Origin: Burkholderia sp. BCC0322
GTDB lineage: Bacteria; Pseudomonadota; Gammaproteobacteria; Burkholderiales; Burkholderiaceae
Length of the DNA: 64,000 nt
Direction: 5' to 3'
NCBI RefSeq assembly: GCF_902833045.1
Contig: NZ_CADFDU010000004.1
Coordinates: forward strand, 496,001-560,000
The stretch's first letter is position 1. Every line of letters begins with the position of its first letter. Below are positions 1 to 8,487 of the stretch, in pieces. The notes under the pieces were generated by a model. The model made no database searches and was not told where the DNA came from. It worked only from the letters and a program-made list of their open reading frames with translations. Position numbers and translations under genes: made by a program.

Positions 1-354
1 ACGACCGAGATGATGTCGCGTGGCTTCTCCACGCTGCCGAAGCCCGATTACAGCCCGGCCGAGGCGTTCGAGCATCTGGTGCACAACGACATCGAGATGC
101 TGGAGCTCTCGGAGATGGAAGGCCGCACCGTCGCGACGGGCGTCGTGCCTTATCCGCCCGGCATTCCGCTGCTGATGCCCGGCGAGAACGCGGGGCCGGC
201 CGACGGGCCGCTGCTCGGCTACCTGAAGGCGCTCGAGCAGTACGACCTGCGCTTCCCGGGCTTCACGCACGACACGCACGGTGTCGAAGTCGAGGATGGC
301 GTGTACCGGATCGCGTGCATCAAGCAGAAGCCGCGCGATACCAGCACGCGCTGA
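1..354 (+). CDS. Orn/Lys/Arg decarboxylase, C-terminal fragment (cut by window edge)
   Basis: The frame is open from base 1 to a TGA at 352-354 and gives about 117 residues with no start of its own, so the gene begins outside the window. The sequence matches the C-terminal domain of PLP-dependent basic amino acid decarboxylases (lysine, ornithine or arginine). It has the family signature of a Glu-rich helix followed by a VPYPPGIPLLMPGE-type strand, which lies at bases about 148-190. These cytoplasmic fold-type I enzymes release CO2 and make cadaverine, putrescine or agmatine. The PLP lysine lies upstream and is not visible, so substrate cannot be assigned. The neighbouring gene is convergent and a GC-rich hairpin separates them. 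Confidence 0.88.
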   Translation, partial: TTEMMSRGFSTLPKPDYSPAEAFEHLVHNDIEMLELSEMEGRTVATGVVPYPPGIPLLMPGENAGPADGPLLGYLKALEQYDLRFPGFTHDTHGVEVEDGVYRIACIKQKPRDTSTR

Positions 355-373
355 GTGCACCGAGCGCGCACGG

Positions 374-406
374 CGACGCCGCGCCGCCGCCCGGCGGCAG
401 GCGTCG
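374..406. terminator. GC-rich hairpin between convergent genes
   Basis: Two nested arms pair: CGACGCC (374-380) with GGCGTCG (400-406), and GCCGCC (383-388) with GGCGGC (393-398). The hairpin sits between the decarboxylase stop and the stop of the convergent TPR-like gene. No T-run follows on either strand, so it is a candidate bidirectional or Rho-assisted terminator rather than a classical intrinsic one. Confidence 0.45.
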
Positions 407-430
407 TCACTCGCAGCCGGCATCGGCCGT

Positions 431-1156
431 TCAGGCCGCCGGCTGCCCCTTCAGTTGGCCGACCCACTCGGCGAGCTGCGCCGCCCCCTCTTCGTCGAGC
501 TTGCCATCGAGTTCGCCGTACCACGACGCAATCGCGTCGGCCGGCTGCGTGGCCTTCAGGATCTCGAAGCTCTTCTCCAGGAACGACGAGAAGAGCGGAA
601 TGCCGCGCATGTAGAGGAAGGTCGAATCGGTGATGCGCACCTGCGCGTAGATGTCGCGCATCCATGCGAGATGCGGCAGCGCCTCGCGCAGGTGGCCGCT
701 CTGCATCAATGCGGAAATGAAGTTCACGCACGCGGCAACGTCGGACTGCTCGTGCGTGTCGTGATTGACCTGGGCAGCCTTCAGCAGCCACGCTTCGCCG
801 CGCTCCACTTCGCCGCACATCACCGACGTCGTCGCGAGCTGCAGCGCGTTGTGCGCGCTCGGCTCCCGCTCGAACAGCTTGAGCCAGTACGGGAAGGCTT
901 CCGGGTAGCGCGCCATCTCCGAGTACGCGAGCGCGCACAAGCGCGCCGCATCGGCCAGCCGCTCCACGTGCGGCAGGGCGCCCGCGATCGCGTCCATGGG
1001 CCGGCCCGCCTGGAACGCGGCCAGCGCGGGGGCGAGTTCGGGGGCGATGTCGGGCTCGCGCGACTCACCCGGTTCGGCACCGGCTCGCGTCGACGGCGCA
1101 GGCGACGACGCTTCCGCGCGCGATTTCTTTCCGAACAGCTTTCCCAGCAGGCCCAT
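431..1156 (-). CDS. TPR-like hypothetical protein
   Basis: This 241-residue protein starts MGLLGKLFGKK. That ATG at 1156 is chosen over an upstream in-frame ATG because AAGGAC lies about 7 bases before it. A short basic N-terminus is followed by an Ala/Pro/Ser-rich linker (about residues 12-40). The rest is all-helical with a repeated pattern of alternating small and aromatic residues resembling degenerate tetratricopeptide units. No catalytic motif or signal peptide is seen. A scaffolding or protein-interaction role is the most that can be inferred; the specific function is unknown. It is convergent with the decarboxylase and downstream of ftrA on the same strand, separated by about 140 bases. 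Confidence 0.7.
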   Translation of the reverse strand: MGLLGKLFGKKSRAEASSPAPSTRAGAEPGESREPDIAPELAPALAAFQAGRPMDAIAGALPHVERLADAARLCALAYSEMARYPEAFPYWLKLFEREPSAHNALQLATTSVMCGEVERGEAWLLKAAQVNHDTHEQSDVAACVNFISALMQSGHLREALPHLAWMRDIYAQVRITDSTFLYMRGIPLFSSFLEKSFEILKATQPADAIASWYGELDGKLDEEGAAQLAEWVGQLKGQPAA

Positions 1157-1296
1157 GATGGTGTCCTTGTCGTTATCGTCGTGCCGCATGAACGGCGCAA
1201 GCCGGCGACCACGCAACCGGCTTCTCTCAGTGATGCGCGATCTTACGCCACCGCGGTGTCATCCGAGGAGAGCGCCGCCAGGAACCGGTACCGCGC

Positions 1297-2271
1297 TCAA
1301 GCGTCCCGCGCGCCTTCGCCGCGACTCATCCCGCGCCGGTACGCGGCGGGGCTCGTCGCCGCGACGCGCCGGAAATGCCGGCGCAGCGATTCCTCGGAAC
1401 CGAACCCCGCTCGCGCCGCAACCTGCGCGAGCGACAGCCCGGGATGGGCTTCGAGCATGTCCTTCGCGACGTTCACGCGTTCGCGGATCAGCCACGCGAG
1501 CGGCGACATTCCCGTCGCGTCCGCGAACTGACGCTGCAGCGTGCGCGTGCTCATCGCGGCCTGTGCGGCAAGCGACGCGAGCGTGTGCGGCTCGGCCGCG
1601 TGCGCGCGCATCCAGTCGATCAGCTTCGCGAGCCGGTCGGTGCCGCCCGGCGCGACCGGGCGCGGCACGAACTGCGCCTGGCCGCCGTCACGATGCGGCG
1701 GCAGCACGAGGCGCTGCGCGACCCGGTTCGCGATCGCGCCGCCGTGATCGCGGCGCACGAGATGCAGCAGCATGTCGAGCCCCGCCGCCGATCCGGCCGA
1801 CGTGATCACCTGCCCTTCGTCGACGTACAGCGCATCGGGATTCACGCGCAGCGCCGGATAGCGCGCCTGCAGTTTCTCCGCATAACGCCAGTGGGTCGTC
1901 ACCGTGAGGCCGTCGAGCACGCCGGCCGCGGCCAGCACGAACACGCCCGAGCAGATCGAGCAGAGCCGCGCGCCGCGGCGATGCGCGGCCCGCAGTTTCT
2001 TCAGCAACGGTTCCGGCGGCAGCTCGTCCGGATCGCGCCAGCCGGGAATCACGATGGTATCGGCGCGATCGAGCGTCGCGAGCCGATACGGCGCGGCGAC
2101 CGTGATGCCGCCCGCCGCGCGCACGGGCCCCGGCTCGCTCGCGCAGACCGCGAAGCGATACCAGTCGACCCCGAGCTCGGGGCGTTCGAGGGCGAACAGT
2201 TCGACCACGCAGCCGAATTCGAACGTGCAGAGGCGGTCGTAGGCGAGCGCGACGACGAGATGGTTGTGCAT
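1297..2271 (-). CDS. ftrA: GlxA/FtrA-family transcriptional regulator (DJ-1/PfpI + AraC)
   Basis: The protein has 324 residues. Residues about 5-170 form a class I glutamine amidotransferase-like DJ-1/PfpI domain with the nucleophile-elbow motif CSICSGVF, which in these regulators is a ligand-sensing rather than catalytic module. Residues about 215-315 form an AraC/XylS DNA-binding domain with two helix-turn-helix motifs (LAAQAAMSTRTLQRQF and VAARAGFGSEESLRRHF). The architecture is that of FtrA/GlxA regulators. The gene is divergent from a rhodanese gene across 111 bases. The FtrA-rhodanese pairing recurs in Burkholderia and suggests FtrA controls the sulfurtransferase. The inducer is not evident from sequence. 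Confidence 0.9.
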   Translation of the reverse strand: MHNHLVVALAYDRLCTFEFGCVVELFALERPELGVDWYRFAVCASEPGPVRAAGGITVAAPYRLATLDRADTIVIPGWRDPDELPPEPLLKKLRAAHRRGARLCSICSGVFVLAAAGVLDGLTVTTHWRYAEKLQARYPALRVNPDALYVDEGQVITSAGSAAGLDMLLHLVRRDHGGAIANRVAQRLVLPPHRDGGQAQFVPRPVAPGGTDRLAKLIDWMRAHAAEPHTLASLAAQAAMSTRTLQRQFADATGMSPLAWLIRERVNVAKDMLEAHPGLSLAQVAARAGFGSEESLRRHFRRVAATSPAAYRRGMSRGEGARDA

Positions 2272-2382
2272 GGCGTGATGTTACCGGAACTTGTCGATCG
2301 CGCCACTGCCGCGAAACGGGCGGAACCGCGATACTGCCCCTCATTCCACCGCGTTCCGCACAACTTTCAGGAGAACTTTCCC

Positions 2383-2802
2383 ATGTCCTACGTCACCGAC
2401 GTGCCCGCCGCCGACAGCCCCGTCGCCCTCGCGCATTTCGAGGCATCGCTGCGCTTCGAGACCGATTGCTGGGACGTGCACGACGCGCTCGCGTCGGGTA
2501 CGCCCGATTTCGTGCTGCTCGACGTACGCGGCCCCGACCAGTTCGCCGCCGGCCACGTACCCGGCGCGCGCAACCTGCCGCGCCGCAAGATCATCGAGAG
2601 CAAGCTCGCCGGCTATCCGGCCGGCACGCTGTTCGTCGTCTATTGCGCGGGCCCGCACTGCAACGGCGCCGCACGCGCGGCGATCCAGCTCGCGCGCCTC
2701 GGCCGGCCGGTCAAGCTGATGATCGGCGGCGTGACGGGCTGGCTCGACGAAGGTTTCGCGCTGAGCAACGATGTGCAGCCGGCAGGCGCCGAAGCCGGCT
2801 GA
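2383..2802 (+). CDS. Rhodanese-like domain protein (sulfurtransferase)
   Basis: The protein has 139 residues and consists of a single rhodanese domain. AGGAGA at 2369-2374 precedes the ATG by 8 bases and fixes the start. The active-site loop is visible as CAGPHCNGA with a central cysteine (about residue 90), following the LLDVRGPDQFAAGHVPGA strand typical of the fold. Such proteins move sulfane sulfur from thiosulfate or persulfides to a thiophilic acceptor in the cytoplasm. The loop begins C-A-G-P-H, similar to other ftrA-linked rhodaneses. It is divergent from ftrA and probably controlled by it. The physiological sulfur acceptor cannot be told from sequence. Confidence 0.88.
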   Translation: MSYVTDVPAADSPVALAHFEASLRFETDCWDVHDALASGTPDFVLLDVRGPDQFAAGHVPGARNLPRRKIIESKLAGYPAGTLFVVYCAGPHCNGAARAAIQLARLGRPVKLMIGGVTGWLDEGFALSNDVQPAGAEAG

Positions 2803-2903
2803 TCGTCATTAAAAACGCAACAATCAATTGCCAGGGCGCGGCCTGCACGCAGACGGAAAAAGCGCGACAATCAGTCCCATTGCAGTTCGGATGGAGCAGC
2901 AAC

Positions 2904-3230
2904 ATGCAGAACGCAGTCCTGATTCAAGTGGCCGGTTCGGTCGCCGCGATCGCGATCTATTTTCTGCCGGCGGTCATTGCCGACCGGCGTGGCCGGCACG
3001 ACAAGCTGACGGTCGCGATGTTCAACGCGCTGTTCGGGTGGACCGGCATCGGCTGGCTGATGACGCTGTACTGGGCCTGCCAGCCGAACCCCCGCACCGA
3101 TGTCGCGCAGACGATCCTCGCGAAGCGCCGCGGTATCAGCATGCGAACCTTCTCGACCGGTCTCGTCGAACGCGTGCAACGCCGCGTCGCCGCCCAGGAA
3201 CAATGGGCGGAGAAGCAAGGCTGCCGTTAA
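2904..3230 (+). CDS. Superinfection-immunity-like small membrane protein
   Basis: The product has 108 residues. Two hydrophobic segments (about residues 5-25 and 42-60, the second rich in Gly and Trp) flank a short basic loop (ADRRGRHDK). This is the pattern of the superinfection immunity protein family (PF14373, related to T4 Imm), which in phage blocks DNA entry at the inner membrane. Many non-phage genomes carry such genes and no phage gene is nearby, so a chromosomal membrane-protein role is as likely as phage exclusion. The C-terminus is hydrophilic and helical. The start is the ATG at 2904, just before the first membrane segment. Confidence 0.68.
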   Translation: MQNAVLIQVAGSVAAIAIYFLPAVIADRRGRHDKLTVAMFNALFGWTGIGWLMTLYWACQPNPRTDVAQTILAKRRGISMRTFSTGLVERVQRRVAAQEQWAEKQGCR

Positions 3231-3245
3231 GTCCCGCTTTCCCCT

Positions 3246-4421
3246 TCACCGCGCCGCGCCGAACTTCGGCATCCTGACGTTGGTCGACGCACGGTAATGC
3301 CACGCCAGCCCGTCGCGCGGCGGTTCGCCGCCCGCACGCAGCCACGCCCCGAACGCCCCCGCCGTCACCGCCCGCGCGATCCGCTCGCCCGGGCAACCAT
3401 GCGGCCCCGTGCCGAAGCCGAAATTCGGCCCGGCCGCGCGCTCAGGCATGAACCGGTGCGGATCGCGATGCACGGCCGGGTCGCGATTCGCCGCGGCAAG
3501 CACGACGAGAATCGCGTCACCGGCTTCGACGGTCACGTCTTCGATCGTCGTGCGCGATGCGACGAAGCGGCGCGTGTTCTGCACCGGCGAATCGAAGCGC
3601 CCGACTTCGGCAACGAATGCGTCGAGCGCGGCATCGTCCGGAACGCCGCGCGCCGCGCTCGCTCCCGCGTCCCCGTTCCACGCCACCAGGGTATTGCCGA
3701 GCCACGCGGCGGTCGCCTCGCAGGTCTGCGACAGCAGCCCGACCAGATTCGCGACCAGCGCGCCGCTCGCGTGCCAGCCCGACGCACGGGCCGCCTGCTG
3801 CACCGCGGCGACGAGCGTGCCGTCATGGGCCTGCGTCTGCGCGACGCGCGCCGTCATCCGGTCGAGCAGCTGCCGCGCGGCGTCGCTCGCGCGAGCCAGT
3901 GCCGGGGCATCCGACAACGGCGAAAGCGCGGCGACGAAGTCGACGACCTGCGCCGCGATGTCGTCGAGCTGCGCCTCGTCGAAGCCGAGCAGATCGGCGA
4001 CCGCGCAGACGGGCACCGTCATGCACCACGCGTCCAGTGCGCCGGCATCGCCCGGCGCCGGCAAGCGCCGCGCGGCAATCCGCGTGGCACGGTCGCGCAA
4101 TGCAGCCGTGTCGATCGGCGCGAACGCCGTGCGCAGCGCCTGCTTCGGCACGTCGTGCCGCAACGCGCCGTCGTTCATGCGCACCAGCTCGCCGAACAGC
4201 GCGCCGGCCGTCGTGCCGCGCAACGCGGGCGGCACGGGTGCGTCCAGCGGGCGAACACGGCAGGCCGGATGGCCCAGCACGGCCGTCACGGCGGCCGCGC
4301 AGCTCGCGACCCACAGGCCGAGCGTGGCGTCGAACGCGAGCGGCGGCCCGTCGACGAGCGCCGCATAGTAGGGATAGGGATCGCGGTGCGTGACCGCTGC
4401 GATAGGATCGGTCGGGTTCAT
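3246..4421 (-). CDS. Cytochrome P450
   Basis: The protein has 391 residues, a normal length for a soluble bacterial P450. The heme-binding loop FGFGTGPHGCPGER places the axial cysteine at residue about 343, and the ERR-triad arginine region reads DSPVQNTRRF. It would hydroxylate or otherwise oxidise an organic substrate using electrons from a ferredoxin partner not encoded nearby. In the I helix the usual A-G-x-D/E-T-T reads Q-T-C-E-A-T: the acid is kept but the conserved threonine position is alanine, with a threonine one residue later. The start at 4421 excludes a low-quality N-terminal extension. The gene stands alone, convergent with the immunity-like gene. Substrate unknown. Confidence 0.88.
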   Translation of the reverse strand: MNPTDPIAAVTHRDPYPYYAALVDGPPLAFDATLGLWVASCAAAVTAVLGHPACRVRPLDAPVPPALRGTTAGALFGELVRMNDGALRHDVPKQALRTAFAPIDTAALRDRATRIAARRLPAPGDAGALDAWCMTVPVCAVADLLGFDEAQLDDIAAQVVDFVAALSPLSDAPALARASDAARQLLDRMTARVAQTQAHDGTLVAAVQQAARASGWHASGALVANLVGLLSQTCEATAAWLGNTLVAWNGDAGASAARGVPDDAALDAFVAEVGRFDSPVQNTRRFVASRTTIEDVTVEAGDAILVVLAAANRDPAVHRDPHRFMPERAAGPNFGFGTGPHGCPGERIARAVTAGAFGAWLRAGGEPPRDGLAWHYRASTNVRMPKFGAAR

Positions 4422-4522
4422 GCGGACAGTATCGGCGCAGCGCACCGCCGCATGTTTCGGGCCGACGTGAAATGTCGCGGCGCGGGTACCGGGCGTGGCT
4501 GCATCGCGACGACAGGTGCTTG

Positions 4523-4789
4523 TCAGGCAGCCGAGCGGCAGCGATGCGACTGCATGCGCAGGCGTACGCGCCCGGCCGAAATCGCGCGCGGCTCGGGCAC
4601 CACAGTGTCGTGAGGGAACATTTCCTGCCGGAATTCGCCGTTTTCGTCGAACCACTGGCAGATCAGCCAGTCGCCGTCGTCGAATACGACCGGCCCGGCA
4701 TAGGTGATGGTCATGCGCGGCCCGCCCGTCTTCAGCGTCACGACATCGCCGACACGAAACCTGATGCGTTGATTTTCTCGGTTCGTCAT
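4523..4789 (-). CDS. DUF2158-family small protein
   Basis: The protein has 88 residues. Residues about 10-65 match the DUF2158 family (YodC-like): a strand-rich domain beginning VGDVVTLKTGGPRMT, then GDWLICQWFDENGEFRQEMFP, with the conserved Gly-Pro and the C-x-W-F core. The family is widespread, often near mobile or toxin-antitoxin genes, and its function is unknown. The last 15 or so residues are Arg-rich and not part of the domain. The upstream sequence on this strand is distinctly AT-rich (TATATATCGATATTA at about 4806-4820) and probably holds the promoter. Confidence 0.75.
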   Translation of the reverse strand: MTNRENQRIRFRVGDVVTLKTGGPRMTITYAGPVVFDDGDWLICQWFDENGEFRQEMFPHDTVVPEPRAISAGRVRLRMQSHRCRSAA

Positions 4790-5128
4790 CGCTCTCTCAG
4801 CATTCTTATATATCGATATTACCGGCGGCTTACCAACCGTTGATTTGAAACGTGCCGCAGATTATCAATCAAAAAACCAGCCGGCAACTCCCGCGTTCAA
4901 AAAACATAGTGAACGGGGAAATGCAACAATGCGCGGCATCGACGCGCCCGGCGGACGCCCGATCGCCCTGTCCGGCGCGGCTTGCGCGCCGGCGAGGGTC
5001 GAACGGGCCAAATGCGGAGAATAGACGATGTATTTTACGTCGTCACCGACGTTTAATTCGGACGCGAAATCGATTGATTATTGTCAATCAAAATTTCAAT
5101 TGGAAACGATCCCACGATTTATTTACAC
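4790..5128. other. AT-rich intergenic stretch, no gene seen
   Basis: These 339 bases are far richer in A+T than the surroundings. They contain the probable promoter of the DUF2158 gene at the left end and a small inverted repeat, ACGTCG (5037-5042) and CGACGT (5047-5052). Open frames here have no recognisable product and unusual composition. Nothing else can be supported. Confidence 0.5.
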
Positions 5129-5989
5129 TCATTCTCCGAACAAATCCGGTGAATTATCCGGTGACGCAAACCAGCGGTTGATATTGCGCCCGGGCACGGC
5201 AGCTTGCGTAAATGTAAACGTGCCGTCCTGCGCCATCTCCTTCGCCGCGCGCAGGAATGCGCCAAGCGCGGCCCGCGCCAGCGCGCCGCCGACGCTCACG
5301 CGCTTCACGCCGAGCGCCGCCAGTGCGTCGAGGCTCAGCAAGCCGCCCTGCAGCCCCATCACCACGTTCACGGGCGCGCCGACCGCCTGCGTCACCGCCG
5401 CGATTTCGTCCGCATCCGTGATACCCGGCGCGTACAGCACGTCGGCGCCTGCGTCGCGATAGGCGACGAGCCGCGCGATCGTGTCGGCGAGGTCGTGGCG
5501 GCCATGCAGGTAGTTTTCGCAGCGCGCGGTCAGCGTGAACGGGAACGGCAGCGCGCGTGCCGCGTCGACGGCGGCCGCGATGCGCTCGATCGCCGCTTCG
5601 CGCGCATAGATCGGCGCGTCGGCGCGGCCCGTCGCGTCCTCGATCGAGCCGCCGACCGCGCCGGCCTCGGCCGCGAGCCGGATCGTTTCGGCCACCGTGT
5701 CGGGCGCGTCGCCGAAGCCGTTCTCAAGATCGGCGCTGACGGGCAGGCCGCCCGCGGCGACGATCTCGACGATGTGATCGAGCATCGCGTCGCGGTCGAT
5801 CGCATTGTCGGGCTGCCCCTTCGAAAACGCGTAGCCGGCACTCGTGGTCGCGAGCGCCTCGAAACCGGCCATCGCGAGCAGGCGCGCGGTGCCCGCGTCC
5901 CACGGGTTCGGGATGATGAAGGCGCCGGGGCGCGCATGCAGTGCGCGGAAGGCTTCGGCTTGGCGGGCTTGCTGGTCGGAAAGGGTCAT
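5129..5989 (-). CDS. Isocitrate lyase/PEP mutase superfamily protein
   Basis: The protein has 286 residues and a single alpha/beta barrel. The N-terminal strand has IPNPWDAGTARLLA, and the barrel carries SADLENGFGDAP and the acidic motif GGSIEDATG, which bind Mg2+ and an oxo-acid in this superfamily (PEP mutase, methylisocitrate lyase, oxaloacetate decarboxylase-like). The usual lyase motif K-K-C-G-H is absent, so isocitrate lyase activity is unlikely. A carboxyvinyl-carboxyphosphonate phosphorylmutase-like or oxaloacetate hydrolase-like C-C or C-P bond activity is plausible. The ATG at 5989 is preceded by GGAG. It stands alone between AT-rich DNA and the ankyrin gene. Confidence 0.82.
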   Translation of the reverse strand: MTLSDQQARQAEAFRALHARPGAFIIPNPWDAGTARLLAMAGFEALATTSAGYAFSKGQPDNAIDRDAMLDHIVEIVAAGGLPVSADLENGFGDAPDTVAETIRLAAEAGAVGGSIEDATGRADAPIYAREAAIERIAAAVDAARALPFPFTLTARCENYLHGRHDLADTIARLVAYRDAGADVLYAPGITDADEIAAVTQAVGAPVNVVMGLQGGLLSLDALAALGVKRVSVGGALARAALGAFLRAAKEMAQDGTFTFTQAAVPGRNINRWFASPDNSPDLFGE

Positions 5990-6112
5990 CGCGGACTCCG
6001 GAGGGACGTTGACGACCGAGCTTACGCCGCTCGTGCACGCGACGTTTCAGCGTTCGCCGAAATGTCGTCGTGCGACTTGAAAAACCCGGCACGGCGGCAG
6101 CCGCCGACGAGC

Positions 6113-6139
6113 GGGCCGGCGCCTACCCGTCGCCGGCCC
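6113..6139. terminator. 9-bp GC stem-loop after the ankyrin gene
   Basis: GGGCCGGCG (6113-6121) pairs perfectly with CGCCGGCCC (6131-6139) around a 9-base loop. It lies immediately downstream of the ankyrin gene stop on the minus strand. No T-run follows, so termination is an inference. Confidence 0.4.
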
Positions 6140-6147
6140 GCGGTCGT

Positions 6148-7815
6148 TCAGATCGATGCGCTCGGCCCGTCGTCGATGCCGAGCAATACGTCGGTCGCGG
6201 CCTCGGAGAAGCGCATCGCGCGACCGTCGATCAGCACGCCATCCGGATTCGACGGATCCCGCGTGGCATGCGGCACGCCGTGCGCGAGCAGCACCCGCGC
6301 GCAAGCCTCCCAGTCGGCCGCACCGGCATGCTCCGGTTCGTTGACGGATGCCCACGACAACGTGCCGAGCGCGTCGCTCCCGAACCCGTGCATGTCGCGC
6401 CAGCTCGCGCCGTGCGCGAGCAGGAACGCAAGCAGGTCCGCATCGCCGCGGAACACCGCGTGATTCAGCGCGCTCGCATCCCAGTCGCCGCCTCGCGCGG
6501 CGATCGGCCAGCCGAGTTCGACCATGACCTTCACGGCGTCGCGCGAACCCCACGCGGCAGCGTCCGGCAGCAACCGCAGCCGCTCGCCCGACAGCGCACC
6601 GGGCAGGTCGGGATGGCGCGCCTGGATGCGCCGCGCATCGTCGGCGTCGGCGCGCGCGCAGGCCGCCACGAACGCGTCCTGCGCATCGAGCGCCTCTTCC
6701 GCGCCGGCCGCACGCAACAACGCCTCGACATCGGGCAGCCCGGTCTGCATCGCCAGCCGGTACGCACTGACGCCTGCCGGGGTCCGCGCGCCGGGATCGG
6801 CGCCGGCCGCCAGCAGCGCGGCGACGTGGCGCGCCGAGCAGCGCACGCCGATCGCCCGCAACAACGGCGCGCCCCAGGTCTGCGCCAGCCCCGCTCCGGG
6901 CGGCTCGTTCGGATCGCCGCCATGCGCGAGCAGCAGTTCGAGCGCCTCTGCGTCACGCATGTCGAACGCACGCCGCAACGCATTCGTCCCGCCCACCCGC
7001 GCGCCGTGTTCGAGCAGCAGGCGCGTACAGGCCGGGTTCTCCACCGAGTGATACAGCGATTCGCCGTCGTTCGGATCGGCGCCGGCTTCCAGCAGCATGG
7101 CGGTGAGAACCGGATCGCGATTGACGCCCGCTGCGCCGTACAGGGCCGACAACGGGCCCGCGTCGTCGGGCTCGGCGAGCGAAGCCGGCGGAAAGCGGTT
7201 GCCGATCCGCTGGTTCGGATCGGCGCCGGCATCGAGCAGAAGACGCGCGCAGGCGCGCAGCCTGGCGGCAAACCCGGGAAGCTGCCCGAGCCGCGAATGC
7301 GTGACGGCGACCAGCGGCGGCAGCTTCAGCACGCCGCCGGCGCGCGCGATCCAGCCGGGATCGGCGGCCAGTGCCGCCTTCACCGCGTCGAGATCGCCGG
7401 CCGCGCATGCGACGGTCGGATCGCCCGCCACGAGATCGGGATGGTCGAGCAGCAATTTTGCGGCGACGCGCGGCCGGGGTGCGTCGAAGCCGCCGGTCAC
7501 GTCGCCGCCGTACGCCAGGTCGAGCCAGCGCCGGATCAGTTGCGACCGCGGTTGCCCCGCCAGCGCATGCGTTTCGACGAATGCGCCGAGATCGGCCCAT
7601 GAGGCAAAGCCGTACTCGCGCGCAATGCAGGATTGCGCGTCATGCAGGCGAAGCCCGAGCGCGCGCGCTTCGTCGTGCGTGCGGTTCGCGGCGGCAGGGA
7701 GAAACCGGACAAAGCGCGCGACGGCATCGGCGTCGCCTTGCCGGTACAGGCGCAGCAATGCCTTGGCCTGCTTTTTCAGATGATCGGGATTGGCCTTGGG
7801 CGGCAGCTTTTTCAT
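6148..7815 (-). CDS. Ankyrin-repeat protein
   Basis: The protein has 555 residues. The ATG at 7815 (MKKLPPKANPDHLKK) is preceded by GAGGA and is preferred over a longer reading that would run across the neighbouring GNAT gene. Residues about 1-75 are a helical head with LKKQAKALLRLYRQGD. From residue about 130 on there are many ankyrin-type units, seen as LLLDAGADPN, MLLEAGADPN, LLLAHGGDPN, ALLAAGADPG and FLLAHGAS. The repeats are a protein-binding scaffold. No signal peptide or catalytic domain is visible, so it is predicted cytoplasmic; partner unknown. The same head (N-D-H-L-K-K-Q-A-K) occurs in a family of bacterial ankyrin proteins of unknown role. Confidence 0.85.
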   Translation of the reverse strand: MKKLPPKANPDHLKKQAKALLRLYRQGDADAVARFVRFLPAAANRTHDEARALGLRLHDAQSCIAREYGFASWADLGAFVETHALAGQPRSQLIRRWLDLAYGGDVTGGFDAPRPRVAAKLLLDHPDLVAGDPTVACAAGDLDAVKAALAADPGWIARAGGVLKLPPLVAVTHSRLGQLPGFAARLRACARLLLDAGADPNQRIGNRFPPASLAEPDDAGPLSALYGAAGVNRDPVLTAMLLEAGADPNDGESLYHSVENPACTRLLLEHGARVGGTNALRRAFDMRDAEALELLLAHGGDPNEPPGAGLAQTWGAPLLRAIGVRCSARHVAALLAAGADPGARTPAGVSAYRLAMQTGLPDVEALLRAAGAEEALDAQDAFVAACARADADDARRIQARHPDLPGALSGERLRLLPDAAAWGSRDAVKVMVELGWPIAARGGDWDASALNHAVFRGDADLLAFLLAHGASWRDMHGFGSDALGTLSWASVNEPEHAGAADWEACARVLLAHGVPHATRDPSNPDGVLIDGRAMRFSEAATDVLLGIDDGPSASI

Positions 7816-8006
7816 GCGAATCCTCGTGCAGTCGTGGCCGAAGGTCCGCAATACCGCCAGCACAAAGGACAGGGGGAAAGCGAATTTGCTGCGACAGGTG
7901 GGTTCAACCCTTTCCGCGGACCCGGAAGCGACCTGCATCGCTGCCAGGTATCCTAGGCGACGGCCAGCGACCTCGTCAACCGTGCCGCGCCATGCGGCGG
8001 CGAGGC

Positions 8007-8432
8007 TCAGCCCGCGAGCTTCTTCGTCAGGAAAATGCGCGCGTGTCCGACCGGATAATCCGGCAACTCGCCGAAGCGGACATAGCCGCGCTTCTCGTAG
8101 AACGGCCGCGCCTGAAAGTCGAAGGTGTCGAGCCACGCGCTGTGGCAGCCGCGCGCGGCGGCTTCCGCCTCGGCCAGATCCATGATGCGCGTGCCCGCGC
8201 CCTGGCCGCGCGCGGCCTCGGGCACCACGAGCAGGTCGACATGCAGCCAGCCATACGCCGTGCTGCCCCACAGGCCGCCCACCACCGCGCCGTCGCCATC
8301 GGTCACGACCACGGCCAGCGGACGGGCATCGTTCGGGCTCGCCTGGCTTTCGTTGAACCGGACGAGCGGCGCGACGATCTGCTTGCGCACGTTCGCGTCG
8401 CCCGCGTCCGTCACCTCGTATGTGAACGTCAT
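8007..8432 (-). CDS. GNAT family N-acetyltransferase
   Basis: The 141-residue protein is one GNAT fold. The acetyl-CoA pyrophosphate-binding motif A is clear: HVDLLVVPEAARGQGAGTRIM, with the R-x-x-G-x-G/A core at about residue 75. The C-terminal substrate side ends with the strand-helix RPFYEKRGYVRFG typical of the family. It acetylates an amine, possibly a small molecule, in the cytoplasm. The start at MTFTYEV (8432) gives the standard length. It lies 55 bases downstream of the RpiR regulator on the same strand and may share its transcript. Substrate unknown. Confidence 0.88.
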   Translation of the reverse strand: MTFTYEVTDAGDANVRKQIVAPLVRFNESQASPNDARPLAVVVTDGDGAVVGGLWGSTAYGWLHVDLLVVPEAARGQGAGTRIMDLAEAEAAARGCHSAWLDTFDFQARPFYEKRGYVRFGELPDYPVGHARIFLTKKLAG

Positions 8433-8487
8433 CGGTTGAGTCCGCGTGAATCGAAAACAAGGAAAGGTTGCAGCCGTCCGTACCGCG

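Noticed and set aside
2904-3230. Evidence for a prophage from the superinfection-immunity-like gene
   Set aside because: No integrase, capsid, terminase or lysis gene lies nearby and the family is common on bacterial chromosomes.
4852-5181. A 109-codon plus-strand frame in the AT-rich gap after the DUF2158 gene
   Set aside because: No family, no ribosome site, and composition that matches non-coding DNA.
6148-8460. A 770-residue reading of the ankyrin protein that extends over the GNAT gene
   Set aside because: The extension is out of frame with a clear GNAT and is Arg/Gly-rich; MKKLPPKANPDHLKK at 7815 has a good ribosome site and matches the family start.
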